64,000 bases of DNA from Azadirachta indica (Eukaryota > Streptophyta > Magnoliopsida > Sapindales > Meliaceae), in assembly GCA_022749755.1 (NCBI GenBank), contig CM040445.1:11739182-11803181 (forward strand), read 5' to 3'. A program made the translations under genes and the position numbers. Numbering within the stretch: the stretch's first letter is position 1; every line of letters begins with the position of its first letter. Shown here piece after piece: positions 12,313 to 25,204 of this stretch. The notes beneath the pieces were generated by a model. That model was not told where the DNA came from, did no database searches, and saw nothing but the letters and a program-made list of their open reading frames with translations.

Positions 12313-13821
12313 ATGGAATTCTCAAATCCCTTCAAGAAGAATTTGAGATACTTGTCAATCTCAAATCCTTATTATTTTCTTAACTATCTCTTTGCTAATT
12401 CTTCGCAATTAATTTTCTCGTCCAAGCTCAAAACCCTAGTTTCACCAAAACCCTCCTCATTCCAAATCTTGAATTTGAATCAGTTTCACTCAAAATCTAC
12501 TTCTCATCCATCACATTCCTTCATTTCCTCAACTGGGTCGTATTCGCTTTTGCAGTTCAATGCTTGTAATGGCTATAGAAGTAAAAAATGGAAACTTGAA
12601 TTGTTAACAAATCGATATGTTTCATCGTCTGCTGTGGTAAGTGGTGTTAGGAACTATTCAATTGCGCAGTATGCATCTTCAAAGCAAGTTTCAGAGTTTA
12701 TTCAGCTGATTATAAGTGGTGACAGTGAAGTGGGGTCCAAGTTGGAATCGATGAACGTAAGTCTATCTACTGCTTCTGTTATTGAGATTTTTCGTGTCTT
12801 GAATTCCAAAAAGGTATCCGCATTGCGTTTCTTTAGGTGGATTAGGGAATTTCAGCCGGAATTTTATTGTAATTCTGATATTTGTAGTTTGGTCATTGAT
12901 AATTGTGGGCGATTAGATGATTACGAAAATATGCGTCATCTTTTAGATGAATTTAGCACAAACCAAATTCGTCTAACTGAGAAGGCATTTGGATTTTTAC
13001 CTGTAATGATTTCGAGTAAGAGTTTGACCAAGGTTTGCGTATGGAGAGTGGTTGAAGTTTTGAATAATGTTGGGGGTTCGTGTAGGGTTTCTGGTATACG
13101 CTCATTGATTGAGATGTATAGTATTCTTGGATCATTTCAAATGGCTAAGTATGTGATAAAGAAAACAGAGAGGAAAGTGTTTTATTACAATATTTTGATT
13201 AGGGAAATGTGTAGGAGATGTGACTTTAAAGGAGCAAGAGATATGCTTGATGAAATGAGGCAAGTAGGTTGTGAACCGAGCACACAAACATATAATTATA
13301 TACTAGGTAGTTTATGTAAGAATGGTAAAGATGCCGAGGCTTGTGGACTGTTTGAAGAAATGCAAGAGAAGAATTGTCCTCCAGATGCTGTAACCTATGA
13401 AATATTTATACACAACTCTTGTAGATTTGGCAAGTTTAATGTTGCTTACCAGTTCTTTGATCATATGGTTGTGAGGGGTCTTGAACCACGGTCGTCAACA
13501 CATGCTGCATTTATTAAGGGTTATTTCAGTTTTCATCAATATGAGGAGGCGCACAAGTATGTGGTTCTTTCGGCTGATAAGTTTAAAAGCTCAAGCAACA
13601 TGTTATACAGCCTGCTTGCAAGCCTTCATGATAAAAATAACAATCCGGTAATGGCGAAAAATGTACTTTTGCAAATGATAGAAAATGGTCTAAGACCAAA
13701 TTTTTCGGTATATAGGAGAGTTTTGAAACATCTCAGAACATCTGGTCAAGAAGATATGGCTAGACATCTGACTGGCAGGTATTCTAGTTTGAGTTTACCA
13801 TCAAGCATGGAAGCTGCATGA
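12313..13821 (+). CDS. P-class pentatricopeptide repeat protein
   Basis: This intronless gene encodes 502 residues. PPR proteins bind organelle RNA in a sequence-specific way and act in processing, stability or translation. The first ~110 residues are rich in Ser, Asn, Lys and Phe with few acidic residues, consistent with a mitochondrial or plastid targeting peptide. From about residue 185 helical repeats appear. The clearest are YYNILIREMCRRCDFKGARD, TYNYILGSLCKNGKDAEAC and TYEIFIHNSCRFGKFNVAY, followed by weaker repeats up to about 485. Canonical 35-residue P motifs are spaced regularly and no E or DYW domain follows, so RNA editing activity is not expected. The ATG at 12313 follows a stretch that lacks an in-frame alternative. 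I do not recognise the orthologue, so the target RNA is unknown. Confidence 0.85.
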   Translation: MEFSNPFKKNLRYLSISNPYYFLNYLFANSSQLIFSSKLKTLVSPKPSSFQILNLNQFHSKSTSHPSHSFISSTGSYSLLQFNACNGYRSKKWKLELLTNRYVSSSAVVSGVRNYSIAQYASSKQVSEFIQLIISGDSEVGSKLESMNVSLSTASVIEIFRVLNSKKVSALRFFRWIREFQPEFYCNSDICSLVIDNCGRLDDYENMRHLLDEFSTNQIRLTEKAFGFLPVMISSKSLTKVCVWRVVEVLNNVGGSCRVSGIRSLIEMYSILGSFQMAKYVIKKTERKVFYYNILIREMCRRCDFKGARDMLDEMRQVGCEPSTQTYNYILGSLCKNGKDAEACGLFEEMQEKNCPPDAVTYEIFIHNSCRFGKFNVAYQFFDHMVVRGLEPRSSTHAAFIKGYFSFHQYEEAHKYVVLSADKFKSSSNMLYSLLASLHDKNNNPVMAKNVLLQMIENGLRPNFSVYRRVLKHLRTSGQEDMARHLTGRYSSLSLPSSMEAA

Positions 13822-15256
13822 TTTTCTTCCAAGAGAGTTGATTTTTTTTTTTTCCTTTGGAAATTTTCTTCTTTTCTCTATGTAAAACTAGCTCATAGGA
13901 GCATTGCAGCTAAAATGAAGCTCAAGACCATTGTGGCTAGACTTCTTGTTGGTCCACCCAACTTTTGATGTTGTTCTCTTAGTTCTATCAAACATCAGGT
14001 CAAGTGCTGGAAATAGAATAAATATTGTTTTTGAGCTTCAAATGTTGTAGCAAACTAAAACTAGTTTGATCCCTTTGTGTGGACCCATGAATAACAATTT
14101 TTCACTCTCACCTTTTGGCTTCAATTTCTTTCATTATCTTCTTATGCCGTAGAACTAGAAAATTGTATGAGTTCATTCTTTTTTTTTTCCCCCTTAACTT
14201 TCACATTGTTATTCATGTATGTGTTTCTACATATTTTATCTCTAGTTAATGAGTGCACTTGCTAGAGCACTGTTAAGTTCTTGTAAATGGTAAGGATATC
14301 AGATATTTGCTTCTAATATCCAGTAAAGATCCTGTCATGTATATGGAGTGATTGCCATAGAAAACTTAATCAAGCTGCATGATTTTATCTTGGTTTATTT
14401 GCAGGTAATAATTCGAAGTTTCTCTTTAATTGGCTAGACACTTGTGCGTACTCTTCAAAGTTTTATTCTGTCTTTTCATATTCATGTAGTCTAGAAACCA
14501 ATTCTCAAACTGCTATCAAGTACTTCCTAATGACTTGTAAGTATTTGTTTTTCCTTGACTAGTATTTTCCAGGCTTCAAAATTTGAAAAAGTTATTTAGT
14601 TATGCCTTGGTGACAATTCTATGATATCATTTGTTTAACTTAAAATTCTATTGCTTGCTGACTCTGCGTTGTGAAATCATCTCATTTTGATTCAAATTCC
14701 ACTCCTTTTTGCATGTTAATCTTAAGTACATTAGTATAGTTACAATCATAAGACTTCTCCAAGTTTTCCATTAGATTCTTCAAGTCATACATTATATCTT
14801 TAGAGATTGAAACTATAACTTTAGAAAATTTAACAGAAAAAAATTGGAAAAGTTCCGCTCTATGACAATGTTGTATTGTAGTTTGGGCCATTGCTCTTAT
14901 TTCTCTGAAATCTTATTGCCATACGCTATGAAACAGAGGTGACTAAATTCAGGATTTGGCAAGTCCTCACTTGCATCATTAAAGAAATGACAATTTGGAG
15001 AGGACTTTCCACTTGCTTCTTGCATCCAGAACTCATTTTCGGCTTTTGATTATTGAAAGTTGAAACAAATCTTAACCTGACAGGAAAATGAATCTGTCTT
15101 AAAACTTATGTCCTTTTGAGCTCACTCACATAGTCTTTTGCATTTATGTTGCATTCATGACCTGCAAGTTTTACTTCTACATTTTTATTTAGATCAGCAT
15201 ATGGGAACTGTATTATTTGGACTTTTATGAATATGAATGCCTCAATTTAGAATGCA

Positions 15257-15291
<35 letters not shown>

Positions 15292-16102
15292 CGCGCGCGC
15301 GCTAATTCATCAACAGTGGTCCCCTCATTGTTAGTCAAGATATAAAATATGATTACCAAAAGGTTGAGTGGAAGGAGCATCCACCTAGTATAATGACATC
15401 CACATAGTCTTTCCATTAGTAATAAATAGAAGAAAGAATTTCATTTAGTTATCTGTAATGTTGATTAACATTAATTAGAGCTCATGCGCAGAGATTATGT
15501 ATACAAATTTATTTGTATAAATTCTATGCTTAAACAAGTCAAATTATATATATATTTTTTAGTTTTTGTAAATTCGGCCCAATCATATTATGTCATGTCA
15601 GTAGTGTGTATAGATGCGTTTGTGTATAATTATTTATCTTCAGGCATACTTTAAAGAAAAAGGTTCATGACTAGTTTTAGTTTAAGAGAAATGTAAAAAA
15701 TGCAATGAAATCAATATCAACAAAAAGATACCTTTGAAATTGATGTGTTATGACTTTTTATTCATTGTATTATAGAATGAAGTCACTATTGTTAAGCGAA
15801 CGTTTATCAAATTAATTTAGCAGCTATGTTTTCAAAGTTAAATAAAAATACAACAGTCCAGAAAAGGTACGGGAGAGTTTTTAAGTTTTTGGCGTTAAGT
15901 GCTTATTTAAATCAAAAAGGAAAAACGTGGAACCTGCATTCAGCCTAACATAACGAAGATAATATATAATTGATATCCCCACAAAAATTGTGACATATAC
16001 ATGAGAATGACAAGATGAATCAGCTACAAGCCTCCGGTAATATAATTTTGTTTCGTCTTGTTCTCAAACTGATAATATAAGAGAGGTAGAAACAGAATTT
16101 TC
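13822..16102. other. Intergenic DNA between PPR and MATE genes
   Basis: The first few hundred bases are probably PPR 3' UTR. No coding exon was found. A compound microsatellite lies at 15257-15301. The region just before 16103 should contain the MATE promoter. Confidence 0.4.
15257..15301. repeat. Compound (AT)n(GT)n(GC)n microsatellite
   Basis: Nine or so AT units run directly into nine GT units and then about six GC units. Alternating purine-pyrimidine tracts of this kind can adopt Z-DNA or cruciform forms and are length-polymorphic. Confidence 0.95.
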
Positions 16103-18936
16103 TTGGAAGGGAAAGTGGGAAAAATAATGGTTAGAAAATGGATGGTTTCATTGAAAGAGATGAAAAAAGTGAGCTCCATAGCGGCTCCAATGGTAGCAGT
16201 ATCAGTTTTGCAGTATCTGTTGCAGGTTGTTTCAGTGATAATGGTTGGACACCTTGATGAACTCTCCCTCTCCGGAGCCTCCGTAGCTACTTCCTTCACC
16301 AGTGTTACTGGCTTCAGTTTCCTAGTAAACTCTACTTCTTCCCCCTTTTTTTTTGGGTTAATTTTTTAAGATTTTTAAGATTTCAAAACATGAGTTCTGA
16401 AAATTCACAACAGTTTGGAATGGCAAGTGCCCTGGGAACTCTCTGCGGACAAGCTTATGGAGCTGAACAATTTCACAAGCTTGGAATCTACACTTACTGC
16501 TCCATCATATCACTCATTCTGCTGTGTTTTCCAATCTCTCTTCTGTGGATTTTCACTGACAAATTACTAATCCTCATAGGCCAAGACCCTGCAATCTCGC
16601 ACATAGCACAAAAATACGCAGTCTGTTTAATCCCAAACCTGTTTTCCTACGCTGTTCTTCACTCACTCATCAGGTTTCTCCAGGCTCAGAGTTTGATCCT
16701 TCCAATGTTCTTCAGCTCTGCTCTAACTTTGTGCTTTCATATTCCCCTCTGTTGGGTTCTTGTGTTTGGAGTAAAATTGGGAAGCATTGGAGCTGCGTTA
16801 TCTGTTAGTTTATCCTACTGGTTGTACGTTTTCTTGCTTGGATTTTACATTAAGTTCTCTTTAGGTTGTGAAAAAACTCGAGGTGCTTTCTCAAAAGACG
16901 TGATCGCAAGCATCCAGAGTTCCTCCGATTTTCTGTTCCTTCCACTGTGATGGTTTGGTAAATATTTTTTCTGTCGAGAAATTGTTGATATTTACTAGTT
17001 TTATGGTTTCAGGTTTCTGTAAATTCCTCAGGTGCAGACTTCTGCACTTTACAGGATACAAATTTGGTGCAAATGAGCATTGTTTTGGTCTATACAAAGT
17101 TGTTCATCTGATTTGTGTCAAAATCGAGTTTTAAGAATGTGGACAGTTTGCAAGAGAGAAAGACTACAGATTCCTGATATATATTTTCTTGGGATGCAAA
17201 ATGTTATGTAGTCTCGAATGGTGGTCATATGAGGTTCTTATTTTGCTCTCTGGGTTGCTACCAAATCCAAAATTGGAGACTTCTGTATTTTCCATATGGT
17301 ATGCTTTTCTCTACTCTATTTGATAATGATAACATTGAGTTATTTATTTTTTCTTTTATCTTCTTTGATATTAAAATAAATTTAAATCAGAATTTTTTTC
17401 GATCTTAATTATATAAATTTGTGTTAAATAATAGAGTTAAACTCTAAAAGATCCCGAACTCAAACAATAATATTAAACACTAACAAGTTTTCTGAAATGC
17501 AAGAGCAAAAACCAATACCATTCTAGAAAACCAATATTTTAAGAAACTATACACTCAGAGATCATTTTACATTTTCACCCACCATTAAAAAAAAATTGTA
17601 AAATTTATAGAACCAGGCGTTTTCTTGAACCAATTATGAATTTTGAAGGCATATTTGCAACACATTAAAAAAAAAAAATCAATTGCTTAATCTAATTCTG
17701 AGTCATCATTAACAGTTTTACAATTACTTCATACCCTACGGATTTGGTGCTACTGTGAGGTTTGATCTCTAAACCTCTCAATCTCTATATATATTGGTAT
17801 CTTGGGACGTATTCAACAACTCATCAAATCTTTCTTTTATCAGAACTTATGCATTACATTTATGATTTAAAAGTTACAAGGAATTATATTGTAACACGAC
17901 TGATGAAAGTGTTAATCATTTACAGTACTAGAGTTTCGAGTGAATTAGGAGGCGGGAATCCGCAGGCAGCAAAAATGGCGGTTGCTGCGGTGATGACTCT
18001 TGCGGCAGCAGAAATGGTTACTGTAAGCATGATTCTGTTCTTCGGCCGCCATATTTTGGGATACACTTTGAGCAATTCAAAGGAAATTGTTGATCGTTTG
18101 GCAGATATGAGTCCTTTCATTTGCCTCTCCATTGTTATGGATAGCTTACAAGCAGTACTCTCAGGTAAATTTTTTTTTTTTTAATGTTTTTAATATAACT
18201 TTGATAGAATATAATTGATAAAAGGAAGCATTTGATAATTGTTTTAAAATAGTACTTTTGAAAATTATAAAAAAAAAAGTGTTTGGTTTTATTTTGTCAA
18301 ATATGTTTTGAAGAGAACCGTTGCTTGGTATGAACAGAACATGCATTGATAATATTATTGTTTCTGAAATTAAAAAATAGTGAAAATCTATTTGATATTA
18401 TTTTGAGAAACTAGTAAAAACGATTAAAAATATTGAGCGAGAAAATTGATGTAAAATTTCTTCGTCATTTTCAAAACATTATACAAGGGGTTGCAAGAGG
18501 AAGTGGGTGGCAGAAAATGGGGGCATATATAAATCTTGGAGCATATTATTTGGTTGGAATTCCAGTGGCTGCAGTTTTGGCATTTGTTCTTCACTTAAAA
18601 GGGAAAGGACTTTTGATAGGATTAGCTACGGGATCTGGTATACAAGCAACTTTACTTGGTCTCAGAACAATCTTCACAAATTGGCAAAAGCAGGTATTAA
18701 CTACAACAATTTTGTCTTTCACAAAATTTGTTAGTTTTCGGAATTCCTGGAGGGGGAAAGTCTTGCATGGGAATGTTTTGAAAGAAGAATGTCTGAGTTT
18801 TGGTGAAGATGTTGAAAAAGAAAAGTTACTTTTTGTAGCTCTGAAATATCTGAGTATAATTTGATCTTTGGATATGTTACAGGTATCAAAAGCAAGACAC
18901 AGAATATTTGAAGGAGATTCTCAATCTGGCCTCTAA
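16103..18936 (+). pseudogene. MATE-family efflux transporter gene with disabling lesions
   Basis: MATE (DTX) proteins export organic compounds in exchange for H+ across plasma or vacuolar membranes. Seven exons follow the usual plant layout: 16103-16324, 16414-16957, 17212-17298, 17703-17759, 17926-18164, 18488-18693 and 18883-18936. Recognisable blocks are [59 protein letters not shown] and TRVSSELGGGNPQAAKMAV. GVARGSGWQKMGAYINLGAY is also present. Two defects stand out. Near 16914 one base is missing: the frame leaves ASI and meets TGA at 16948-16950, while the next frame reads EFLRFSVPSTVMV and joins exon 3 correctly. In exon 4 the phase-correct acceptor at 17701-17702 gives an in-frame TAA at 17710-17712, and the surrounding residues do not match the family. 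With both lesions it is probably a pseudogene. A sequencing error could explain the first alone. Confidence 0.8.
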
Positions 18937-19815
18937 GGTGCTTCACTTGAGAAAGATTATGATACGAGAACTCGCTGAAAATAAGTTTTTAGGTGAAGTA
19001 ATAACCTAATATGATATATCAGACTTACTGTTGACCTAATGATCTTGTGCTCGAACTCTCACAAGATTATGTTTATATTTGATATGTGTTTATTAAATTC
19101 TCACATTACTATTTAGTATTTCACTAGCTTAGAAAGAAAGCAGGAAAATCGGCTTTCTAAAGTTGCTGTATTCCACAATAGCCTGGAAAAGAGGGCATTA
19201 TATAAGTATTAACTTCCTATATGTACTATAACTATTTCCATTTAGCCTTAAAGATTTACATTTTTATTCTTCTTTTATTTACAAACAGCATTTACAAAAT
19301 CTGTATCAGGAAATCAATCCCCTGTTCATGTCGTATTCCTTCCTGTTTCTGCCTGTTGTAACTGTATACAGTTCTTTCAAGCAAGCATTGGAAATGGAGT
19401 AAGCTATGAATATGATGAGACCGGACGTCCGCTTCGTATCCTCTATCTGCACAAAGAATTTGTATAGTTTTAATTCATAAATCACAGATGTGATTGGTGC
19501 TACAAACTTCTTGAATGTTTGTGCACCTAAACAAGGCATATTTATAGAAAACAATCATCTTGATATGCTAGATTACTTATCTCCTGCTCAAGGAATTCAA
19601 GAGGAGGAACATAGACAGCCGTACTTTTCAGAAAGGGAGAAAGATTTAACCAGTGCTATAGGTGTGTCATACCTTGGTTCCCTTTGATCATATTTTTCAT
19701 CCACAGACCGTTGTAGTGCTGTCTGAAATGTCAAAAACAGTGCTATCTTATCATTTAGTTTGTCCACAACATTAAGAAAGACAGGTGATGCATATCTAGT
19801 ACGCTAGCTTGTGTA

Positions 19816-22800
19816 CTAAGTAAGATAAAGGATTCGATTCAAACAGATTTCCAAAACAAAATAAGAACTAAAACTAGAAATGACCTTATTGACCGGCTTT
19901 GCATTTGGAGCCTTGTGAATATTAGACGCCACAGATGAAACAGGCTTTCGGTCTCTTCCAGGGCCAGCAGATGATACAGCCTTTGATTCTCTTCCAAGCC
20001 TAGCACTTAGTTTTTCTTTTCCAGATCCAGCAGATGATGCAGCCTTGGGATCTCTTCCAAGCCTAGAGCTCAGATTTTCTTTTCCAGGTCGAGGCGATGT
20101 AACAGCCTTGGGATCTCTTCCTAGCCTAGAGCTCAGAGTTTCTTTTCCAGCTCGAGCGAATGATACAGCCTTGGGATTGCTTCCAGACCCAGCGCTTGAT
20201 TGTTCCTTTTGAGGTCGTGCAGATAAAAGAGCCTTGGGATCTCTTCCAAGGCCGGGGCTCAATTTTTCTTTTTCCTAAAATGCATGATTTAAGCACTGAG
20301 TAAACTGATATTCTCTCAATGATAGATTGTCTACAAGAATATTACCAACTGTAAAATTCAAACTACAATCTCAGTGATTTCTGTTTACAAAGAAGCCAAA
20401 ACTAACATGAGCAGCAATGACTGTGCATCATTGATGCTAAAGTCATTTATGATAAGCTGTGCAGCCTTGGAAGCAGAAGCATAGATTGAGAAACGCAAAT
20501 GGGAGTTCTATTCAATAAAATCTTCCACAATGTTCAAGTACAGATATACCAGAACATTTGTCCATTCTTAAAAATTCCTGCAAACAAAAATCTAAATATA
20601 TTCCATCTTTAATTCTATGTCTGCATTCTGATTTCATAACTTTATATTAACATCATTAAAATCTTCTGCACATTGTTCAGTTATTTGAAATATTCAAAAT
20701 GTTGAGTAACTCATTTTCTTTTATCATTAGTCTCTACAATATAATTTAAATAACAACAAGATAGAAATATTTTCGCACCTAAAATACAAAGATGTCTTTA
20801 AACTACAGGACAAAACATTCAAAGTAACTTAATTGAGTCATTGTTTGGAATTGCTACTTTCTTACTAAATCTATAAATCCCAAATGACATAACACATGTA
20901 TGATCTCTCTGAAGTAGAAGCCATTGTCAACAGAAGCATGCATAGCTAGCCTAATTAAATAAAGGAAGTACTTACCTCTTTCTGTTTTCCTGCTTCAACA
21001 TGACTGCTCTGTCCAAGCTCAACCCCAGTTTTCTGACTTGTCTTACTAGAAGTAGAAATGTTAGCGGACCTGTTATTTCCAAGCATACATCAATGAGAAT
21101 CTATTTCCCAAAAATATTGTCACACAAGCAAGCAAGGCAGCAAAATCCATAGAAACTATTCATTTGGAATTGGAAAAATAGAAAATGGCATCAACTCTCA
21201 AGCAGTTAGGCCTCCAAATATAGCATGCACCGTTTTCATGTTTCCACTCTTCAGCCTTACATGGTAGAAACTCAAGTTTATAAAACACATGCTAATCATC
21301 ACTTCGTCCCAGCTCCTGAAAACTATTAAAGCTTATATAAATTTTATATGAGATCAAGGTCTTTGGTTATTGGAATGGGCACACTTTAATGTGCAACAGC
21401 AACTTGACTCCAGAAACTATGGAAACTACTTAACAAATCAACGAGGGGTCCTGAAAATTATGCAAGTAAATGGATCAATGCAAGAGGGGAGGGAGACAGA
21501 GAAAGAAAATTAGACCTCTTGACCACATTTTTCAAACCAACTGTAGCAGTGTTGTCTGTCGAAATGCTCTGCAAGCATAAATATCATTGAACTGTGAGAG
21601 GATATCATTAGCAAAGAATGAAATACACTCCAAAATTAACAATAAACAGCTAATTTACCTTAGAAGTTTGAGAATTAACTGGTAATTTTGTTGGTAGCTT
21701 CTCAACCGAGCTCTGAGGATTTGTTCTGGATTTTAACTGCAGTGCTTTTTTCCTTGCAGAAGATGATACCAGGTTAGCAGATTGAGCATGAACTGCTGGC
21801 TTTGTAGATGACTTCCCAGCCAAGTCAGGGGAAGTTGTGCTTGGCTTCATCTGCCGAGCTCTTAAACTTGAAATTGATGACACCAATTTTTTCCTTGCCA
21901 AAGAAGAGTTTGGAACAGCTGCAGTGGCGCAAACTTTAGTAACTACTCTATTAATGTTGCCTGCAGCTCTAGGATTAGTTTTATTACTTGGAAGAGTACT
22001 GTTATCAGCCTTGTGCATGACTTTTGTATGATGGGTTGGGTTTGACTTCTCAGATTGCTTAATAGCAGTTTGCTTATTGCTGCTTTTCAACTTTGTCTTG
22101 TTTCTGACAGGAGCAACAGTTCCCTGTTTAAGATAGATGATTGAAAATTCAGTTTTTAAACATCAACTATGCATGAGATTCAACTGTTCAAAAGTAAAAA
22201 AGATCTAATTTCGAATTTCAAATGCATAGCAGATATAATGAATACATAGGTGTTGGCTGGAAAGTTTTAATGAAACAGTATGGTTGTTCTGCAATAACTG
22301 GCACTACTTGAGTTGGTCATCACACCACAACAAATTTACTAAAATCCACTCAACAAGAGTTTTAAATGTCCTATTGTCAGAATTTTAGTTCTAGAGCCTT
22401 CAATTCGCAGAACTATTCACCAAATTCTGATCTCCAGCTTGCTACACTGCAATGCATATGTGAATAAAACTTCTCTAGTCAAGAAGATAGAAATTTCAGC
22501 AGTCTAAATACATAGATCTTTAACTTCTCAAGAAATAGGAAGTCAGGGGGGAGTTTTTTGTCTGATTAAAAAAGTTAAATTTCCGAATTGGATTTGAATT
22601 CCCTTTCTACTGTTTGTTGGGGAAGGCAGTTGATTTACAAACAGATAGTTTGAATCAAGACAACAGATATTTACCTTATCTTGTAAATCGGGTACATCTT
22701 TCTTTGGCTGGTTTGATTTATGGTTGATTGCACTGGAGACAAGACTTTTCTTCTGAGAAGTTTTCTTGCTAGCGCTTGACGGCATTTGTGATGAGGAAGT

Positions 22801-24040
22801 CTTTTTCATAGATTGCTTTGCTTGAACAGTAGATGAGGAGATACACTTTGTATTAATCCTGCCAGTTTTGAGAGTAGATGAGCTATTTTTACACCTTTGT
22901 TGTCTTTCAGTCACTTGCTTCGAGTCCGCGCCCACCGATGATGAGTTCAGGTTGCTAATTGTTTTATTGCCTGGAATAAGAATTTGGCTAACATTGTTTT
23001 CATCTTTTGACACTACTGAAATATTGAGATTGTTTTCTACTGGTGTGTTGCTATTCCTCGAGTCTTGACAAGCATCAGATTCAGTTTCTTCCTCCTCTTC
23101 TTGTAATGCCTTCATAGCTCTAATCTTTTTGTAGTATTCTTCAAAATAAGCCCTCTTCTGCGCAACTAATCCTGGGTTCTTAAACTTTTCCAACTCCTCC
23201 TGACATCTGTCGTGAGGGAAAACTGACCATTTTTCCCATGCAAGTGGCTCCGTAGCATATCTTCCAAAAGAAATTGAACCAGTATCAAGAATTTGGGAGA
23301 TGGATGCAACCTGCTCATAAAGCCAGAAACAGAAATAACAGCGATGAAAAAATATAGAACAGAGAAAATCTGTAGAAAAACATACTTTAAAGAAAGGTTT
23401 TTTCAAAAAGCTAATTTATTACCAAACTTCTAGAAGAATTAAGTTAAGAGAATCTTCTCAACTGAGTCTTTCAATTTAACCAATTGAACTAAATTACGTT
23501 GATCATTTCCTTAGCAAATATTCAAAATAGCTTTCTGCAGTCATCGACTCTCTCAAAACCAAGCAAAGTGCTTGAACTCTTTCCACAAATGTCTTAAAAT
23601 GATTATGTAGGCTTCACAATGCATAATCAACAACGAAAACAGAGCGTTTTCACAATGCATAACCAAGCAAAGTGTTTTATTATGCATGCTTCACAATGCA
23701 TTTAGAGATCAAATGATTTTCTTTCAAACATTTCTTCAAACAATTTCTTGCCTTGCTTGTTAAGAAAGCAGATAAAAACAAAAAATAAAAACCTGAATCC
23801 AACCTAAACCTAGCCAACCTAAATAGTTTTAAAACGTAATGAGAAATTACATTATGTTTCAAAGAAAATCAACAATGAAATAATTCCAAATAAATATCGG
23901 TAGATTGTTCATAATAATTAATGATCAAATACCTGAGACTCAAGCCGAAGTTTCACGTTGTCAAATGATAATTCAGGACAGGACCTACGATTACTTCTTT
24001 GATGAACAAGATGAGGACGATGATCAATCTCAGCTGCCAT
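19816..24040 (-). CDS. WVD2/TPX2-family-like microtubule-associated protein with 21-residue repeats
   Basis: Six exons on the minus strand join in frame: 24040-23933, 23310-22675, 22123-21659, 21568-21516, 21069-20976 and 20274-19816, giving about 604 residues. The N-terminal part, about 45-100, reads SISFGRYATEPLAWEKWSVF, PHDRCQEELEKFKNPG and AQKRAYFEEYYKKIRAMKAL. This resembles the conserved N-terminal block of Arabidopsis WVD2-like and related TPX2-family proteins, which bind microtubules. The middle is Ser/Lys/Thr-rich and probably disordered. The last exon holds five 21-residue repeats. No C-terminal TPX2/KLEEK-type domain is seen. The final 20 residues before the stop at 19816 are unlike the rest, so splicing after KPVNK (GTCATT at about 19883) to another exon, perhaps near 19455, is possible. 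The donor of exon 4 (GTCTAA) is weak. Confidence 0.75.
19948..20262 (-). repeat. Five in-frame 63-bp tandem repeats (21 residues each)
   Basis: Five consecutive units in the last exon of the WVD2-like gene each follow the pattern LSxxLGRDPKAxSSxxxGKE, with variants LSPGLGRDPKA, SSAGSGSNPKA, LSSRLGRDPKA (twice) and LSARLGRESKA. All units are exactly 63 bases, so the frame is kept. They are Ser/Lys/Arg/Gly-rich and basic. A basic repeat tail could bind microtubules or nucleic acid; that is inference. Confidence 0.92.
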
Positions 24041-25200
24041 TTCAATTCTTTCTTGACATTCTACCCTAACATCTTATTCCTGCAATTACAATTTCAAAAT
24101 TCACCATCCAATACACGAATGAAGTCTTTCCCGAGAAAAAAAAAACAAAAAGCAAACAATTATGCAAATGCATCTTTCTATTTTAATAAATAGAAATTTT
24201 CTTTTTTACCATCTCTTTTCATCCTTACTGGTTTAGAATTTCCGATACTAAAGCATATTTAGCCAATTGTTACACGACCTCCTTCATTTTCTCGGCTTCC
24301 GAACAATCATGAAAAACGAAAACTACATGAAAATTCAAAGGGAACGCACCAGTTTTTCGAAAGATTTTCACCATTTTCACTTCTCGTAATATATTTCTCA
24401 ATCTTTACAAGCTAATTTCTTACAATTTGTTTAACATATACAGGGATTGGCGGATTTTTTTTGGTTACTTATAAATGTTTCTAAATAACGATACGTCCAG
24501 ATCCCCACAATTTTATTTTTCCACCAAAAAGGCATAACATTTGTTCCCTTATATCACATAGGTCTAACAATTTTCCCAAATGACTATGTTATCCTTATAA
24601 TATTGAATTTTGAATCCTATACAGTCTAACGCTTCAGGGTAATTTAGTCATTTTGAGGTGTTAAAACTTTGTGGCCTATTTGATATAAAGCGAGAAACTA
24701 TATTGATATTTGTGAAAATGTAAACTCTGATCCACCCAAACGTTATTATATCATTTTATTTTTGGTTCTTTTATCATCATAGAGCGACAACAAATCAAAA
24801 CGGTGCATTAACACACGGACAGGAAAGCAACTAACACAACGATCAGGGTCCCACCCGTACCACGTGGCATATTAATTTAAGATCCTCTTATCCCGTTTCT
24901 TCTTGAATCAGACACGTGTCAATAATTAAAATTATAAATTATGATATTTTAATATTTATTATTACTTAAAATAAAAAGTAGAGATTGTATTTAAAAAAAA
25001 TTACTAATTAATAACAATAATTTATTATATTAAATTAAAAAATTTTTAATATTAAAATTAATTAATTAATTAATTCTTAACAGAGCCCCCACTCTCTCAT
25101 CTTCTTCCTCTTCCACAACATTCAAACCAATTCCCAAAATCATTTACAAAATAGTTCGCAAACACTCCTGGCGTGAAGTTTCTCTCTATCATATCTGCAA
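24041..25200. other. Upstream region of the WVD2-like gene and A+T-rich DNA
   Basis: The first few hundred bases probably hold the 5' UTR and promoter of the minus-strand WVD2-like gene. CACGTGG occurs near 24860 and GACACGTGTC near 24911; both are ACGT-core motifs. The rest to 25080 is A/T-rich with no coding signal. Confidence 0.4.
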
Positions 25201-25204
25201 GTCT

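Noticed and set aside
19490..19687. 65-residue plus-strand open frame (MIGATNFLNVCAPKQ)
   Set aside because: It lies between the 3' ends of two convergent genes, with no splice context or homology to support it.
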